A stretch of DNA of 64,000 bases from Chryseosolibacter sp964438975 (GTDB lineage: Bacteria; Bacteroidota; Bacteroidia; Cytophagales; Cyclobacteriaceae), in assembly GCA_964438975.1 (NCBI GenBank), contig CAYTMU010000011.1, positions 1 through 64,000 on the forward strand, in the 5' to 3' direction. How positions within the stretch are numbered: the stretch's first letter is position 1; every line of letters begins with the position of its first letter. The translations under genes and the position numbers were made by a program. The notes below the pieces were generated by a model. It worked only from the letters and a program-made list of their open reading frames with translations, did no database searches and was not told the DNA's origin. This document shows, piece by piece, positions 62,222 through 64,000 of the stretch.

Positions 62222-63778
62222 TTAATCCACGTTGTCGTGCAGGAATTTGTTGTTCCCCAGCAACGTGTTATCATCATTTAGATTGTACTTGGATATATAA
62301 GGCTCTGACGAATGCGGAACATCATTCATCTTTATTCCGCGGCGCAGATACGCAGGGAGTGACCATTTCTCGTTGAACTCCTCCTTGGTCATCTCATGTT
62401 TCCGGACTTGCTTCAGTTGCTCCTTGCGTTCCCTCGCTTGTTGCTGAAGTCGATCGCGGGTATTGCGAAGTTCCATCATTCCCTCTTCGTTGATCGTCTG
62501 GTCCGCATACCGCTCGCCAATGGGATCAAAATCATCATCCCGGAATAAGGTATCCTCGCCATCATCCTCAACCTTTTCGTTGTTGAGCTGAGTGAACGGA
62601 CCGGTAAAGACCAATTCACGTTCCTCCTGTCGCAAATCCCCCGGTTCATTCCCTAAGTCGGGTTGCGCGTCTTTCGTCTTCACCTGTATTTCTTTCGACT
62701 CATTAACCGAGTTATCGGGAGAAGAGTTGAACAACCAACCCTGCGAACGATCAAGTTCGTGGACAGTCTTCTCATCTTTCCTTGAGATTGGCAATTTCAC
62801 CTCAGCAGGGAAGCCGGTAGCGATCACGGTCACGCGTATACGATCGCCGAGGTCGGGATCGACACCGTGTCCAAATATCATCTCACCATCATCGCCGGCC
62901 TGCGCCTGGATGTACTCGGTGATCTCCGTGAGCTCATCCATCTGCAACTCAGCCTCAACACCTGATATGATCGACAGCAATATCTTCTTCGCACCCATAA
63001 TGTCGCGATTGTCGAGCAGCGGCGAGGTAAGTGCTCCTTCCGCAGCTTTCAACGCCCGGTTCTCCCCGCGTGTTTCAGCAGAGCCCATTACAGCCGCGCC
63101 AGCGTTAAGCATAACAGTTCTGACGTCCTGGAAGTCGACGTTGACGTATCCCGCCAGGGTGATGATCTCAGCGATACTTTTGGCGGCCGTGGTCAACACA
63201 TTATCCGCTTGCGCAAATGCCTGTCCGATTGAAAGATTTCCATATATCTCACGCAGCTTGTCGTTCAATATCACAAGTACGGTATCACATGTTTTACGCA
63301 ACTCCTCGATACCGATCTCGGCCTGAGCTGCTTTCTTTTTTCCTTCGAATGAAAAAGGAGCCGTAACGATACCCACGGTCAGGATATCCATGTCTTTCGC
63401 GATCTTGGCAATGATAGGTGCCGCACCGGTACCCGTTCCTCCTCCCATTCCCGAGGTGATAAACACCATCTTGGCACCCAAGAGTGTTTCGCGGATCTGG
63501 TCCTTGCTCTCCAACGCCGCGTTCTTGCCAACCTGGGGATTGGCGCCACATCCGAGACCCTCGGTCAGATTCGCCCCGATCTGAAGCTTATTCGGAACAG
63601 GGCTTCCGTTGAGCGCCTGGTTGTCGGTGTTGCAAACGACAAACTCGACATCCTTGATGCCTTGCTTGTACATGTGGTTCACCGCATTGCTTCCTCCCCC
63701 GCCAACGCCGATCACCTTGATGATCGACTTATAGCCATGTTTGGGGATTTCAAATTTGTATGATCCTGTTTCAAACAT
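62222..63778 (-). CDS. ftsZ: cell division protein FtsZ
   Basis: Tubulin-like GTPase that forms the division ring. GTP-binding GGGTGTG at 112-118, GVGGGGSNAVNHM at 24-36, T7 catalytic loop NVDFQD at 213-218. The globular part ends near 330; a charged linker of about 140 residues follows, and the C-terminal peptide LPAYLRR is at 474-480, 38 residues before the end, which is followed by an extra tail. The gene lies 35 bases after ftsA. Confidence 0.98.
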   Translation of the reverse strand: MFETGSYKFEIPKHGYKSIIKVIGVGGGGSNAVNHMYKQGIKDVEFVVCNTDNQALNGSPVPNKLQIGANLTEGLGCGANPQVGKNAALESKDQIRETLLGAKMVFITSGMGGGTGTGAAPIIAKIAKDMDILTVGIVTAPFSFEGKKKAAQAEIGIEELRKTCDTVLVILNDKLREIYGNLSIGQAFAQADNVLTTAAKSIAEIITLAGYVNVDFQDVRTVMLNAGAAVMGSAETRGENRALKAAEGALTSPLLDNRDIMGAKKILLSIISGVEAELQMDELTEITEYIQAQAGDDGEMIFGHGVDPDLGDRIRVTVIATGFPAEVKLPISRKDEKTVHELDRSQGWLFNSSPDNSVNESKEIQVKTKDAQPDLGNEPGDLRQEERELVFTGPFTQLNNEKVEDDGEDTLFRDDDFDPIGERYADQTINEEGMMELRNTRDRLQQQARERKEQLKQVRKHEMTKEEFNEKWSLPAYLRRGIKMNDVPHSSEPYISKYNLNDDNTLLGNNKFLHDNVD

Positions 63779-63813
63779 ATGAATGTAATTAGTGGTTGTG
63801 ACTTCGGTAATCG

Positions 63814-64000
63814 TCAGTACTCATTTTTCCCGTCCAGATCATCGATCAACAGACTCTTCGTCTTATTGAGAATGTCGTTGAAGAAGTTCCTTGAAGCAAG
63901 TGGTTTTTTAGAACGCGAGTTCCTGACCACTTCCTTTGCCTCCTTGTAACGGTCTGCCCTCTCATCAAGGGAACGGTATCCTGCGAGCACCAGGCCCACA
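63814..64000 (-). CDS. ftsA: cell division protein FtsA, C-terminal end (partial)
   Basis: The last 61 codons of a gene that extends past the window edge. The opening motif GLVLAGYRSLDER is typical of the FtsA C-terminal region and the tail contains the FtsZ-binding/membrane-targeting end (FFNDILNKTKSLLIDDL). Actin-like FtsA tethers FtsZ to the membrane. Position directly before ftsZ is the usual dcw gene order. Confidence 0.85.
   Translation of the reverse strand, partial: VGLVLAGYRSLDERADRYKEAKEVVRNSRSKKPLASRNFFNDILNKTKSLLIDDLDGKNEY

Overview
The window looks like a chromosomal piece of a free-living Bacteroidota bacterium, most likely of the Cytophagales type (inference). The signs are a SusC/SusD pair, SusD-like and other lipoproteins with short lipoboxes, a -33 TTTG / -7 TAnnTTTG promoter, few Shine-Dalgarno sites, several TTG/GTG starts, a NagP-type sugar permease, FtsZ with a long linker, and convergent or tail-to-tail transcription units with almost no space between them. 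Two 100-base N runs (24695-24794 and 39413-39512) are assembly gaps.

Layout. (1) 17-13355, minus strand: an eight-gene SusC-led locus (SusC, SusD, purple-acid-phosphatase-like enzyme, metallo-beta-lactamase-fold protein, neutral-ceramidase-like protein, PhoPQ-related alpha/beta hydrolase, BNR/sialidase-like lipoprotein, polytopic membrane protein). (2) 13564-23762, minus: ROK sugar kinase, GH20 hexosaminidase, two tandem paralogous lipoproteins with a propeller followed by a helical toroid, and a second large metallophosphoesterase. (3) 24005-27800, plus: HPS/KGPDC-like aldolase, zinc-type dehydrogenase, SDR and sugar isomerase/epimerase. (4) 27797-35006, minus: six-gene operon of epimerase-like, DHDPS-like, two Gfo/Idh/MocA oxidoreductases, NagP and NagA. 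(5) 35386-39403: secreted TIM-barrel protein, LacI regulator, MFS permease and a lysine-rich ORF cut by a gap. (6) 39621-43885: DUF1549/DUF1553 cytochrome-type lipoprotein and its DUF1501 partner. (7) 43892-50221: carbonic anhydrase, MFS exporter, phosphoesterase, VOC protein, an SDR gene remnant, tRNA-Arg and an outer-membrane barrel. (8) 50294-64000: mostly housekeeping genes: LPP20-like lipoproteins, THUMP methyltransferase, BirA, RsfS, FtsH, LpxH-like hydrolase, sigma-54 response regulator and kinase, FtsZ and the end of FtsA.

How they may work together (inference). The first 39 kb reads as a glycan/glycoconjugate utilisation island: outer-membrane uptake by SusCD, surface or periplasmic cleavage by GH20, sialidase-like, ceramidase-like and phosphatase-like enzymes, GlcNAc import by NagP, deacetylation by NagA, sugar phosphorylation by ROK, and oxidation or isomerisation of sugar acids by the dehydrogenase, isomerase and lyase genes, with a LacI regulator nearby. 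No nagB is present. The substrate cannot be read from the sequence. The most unusual parts are the twin propeller-toroid lipoproteins, the lipid-plus-glycan enzyme mix behind the SusCD pair, and the DUF1549 protein carrying an inserted CBM6-like domain.
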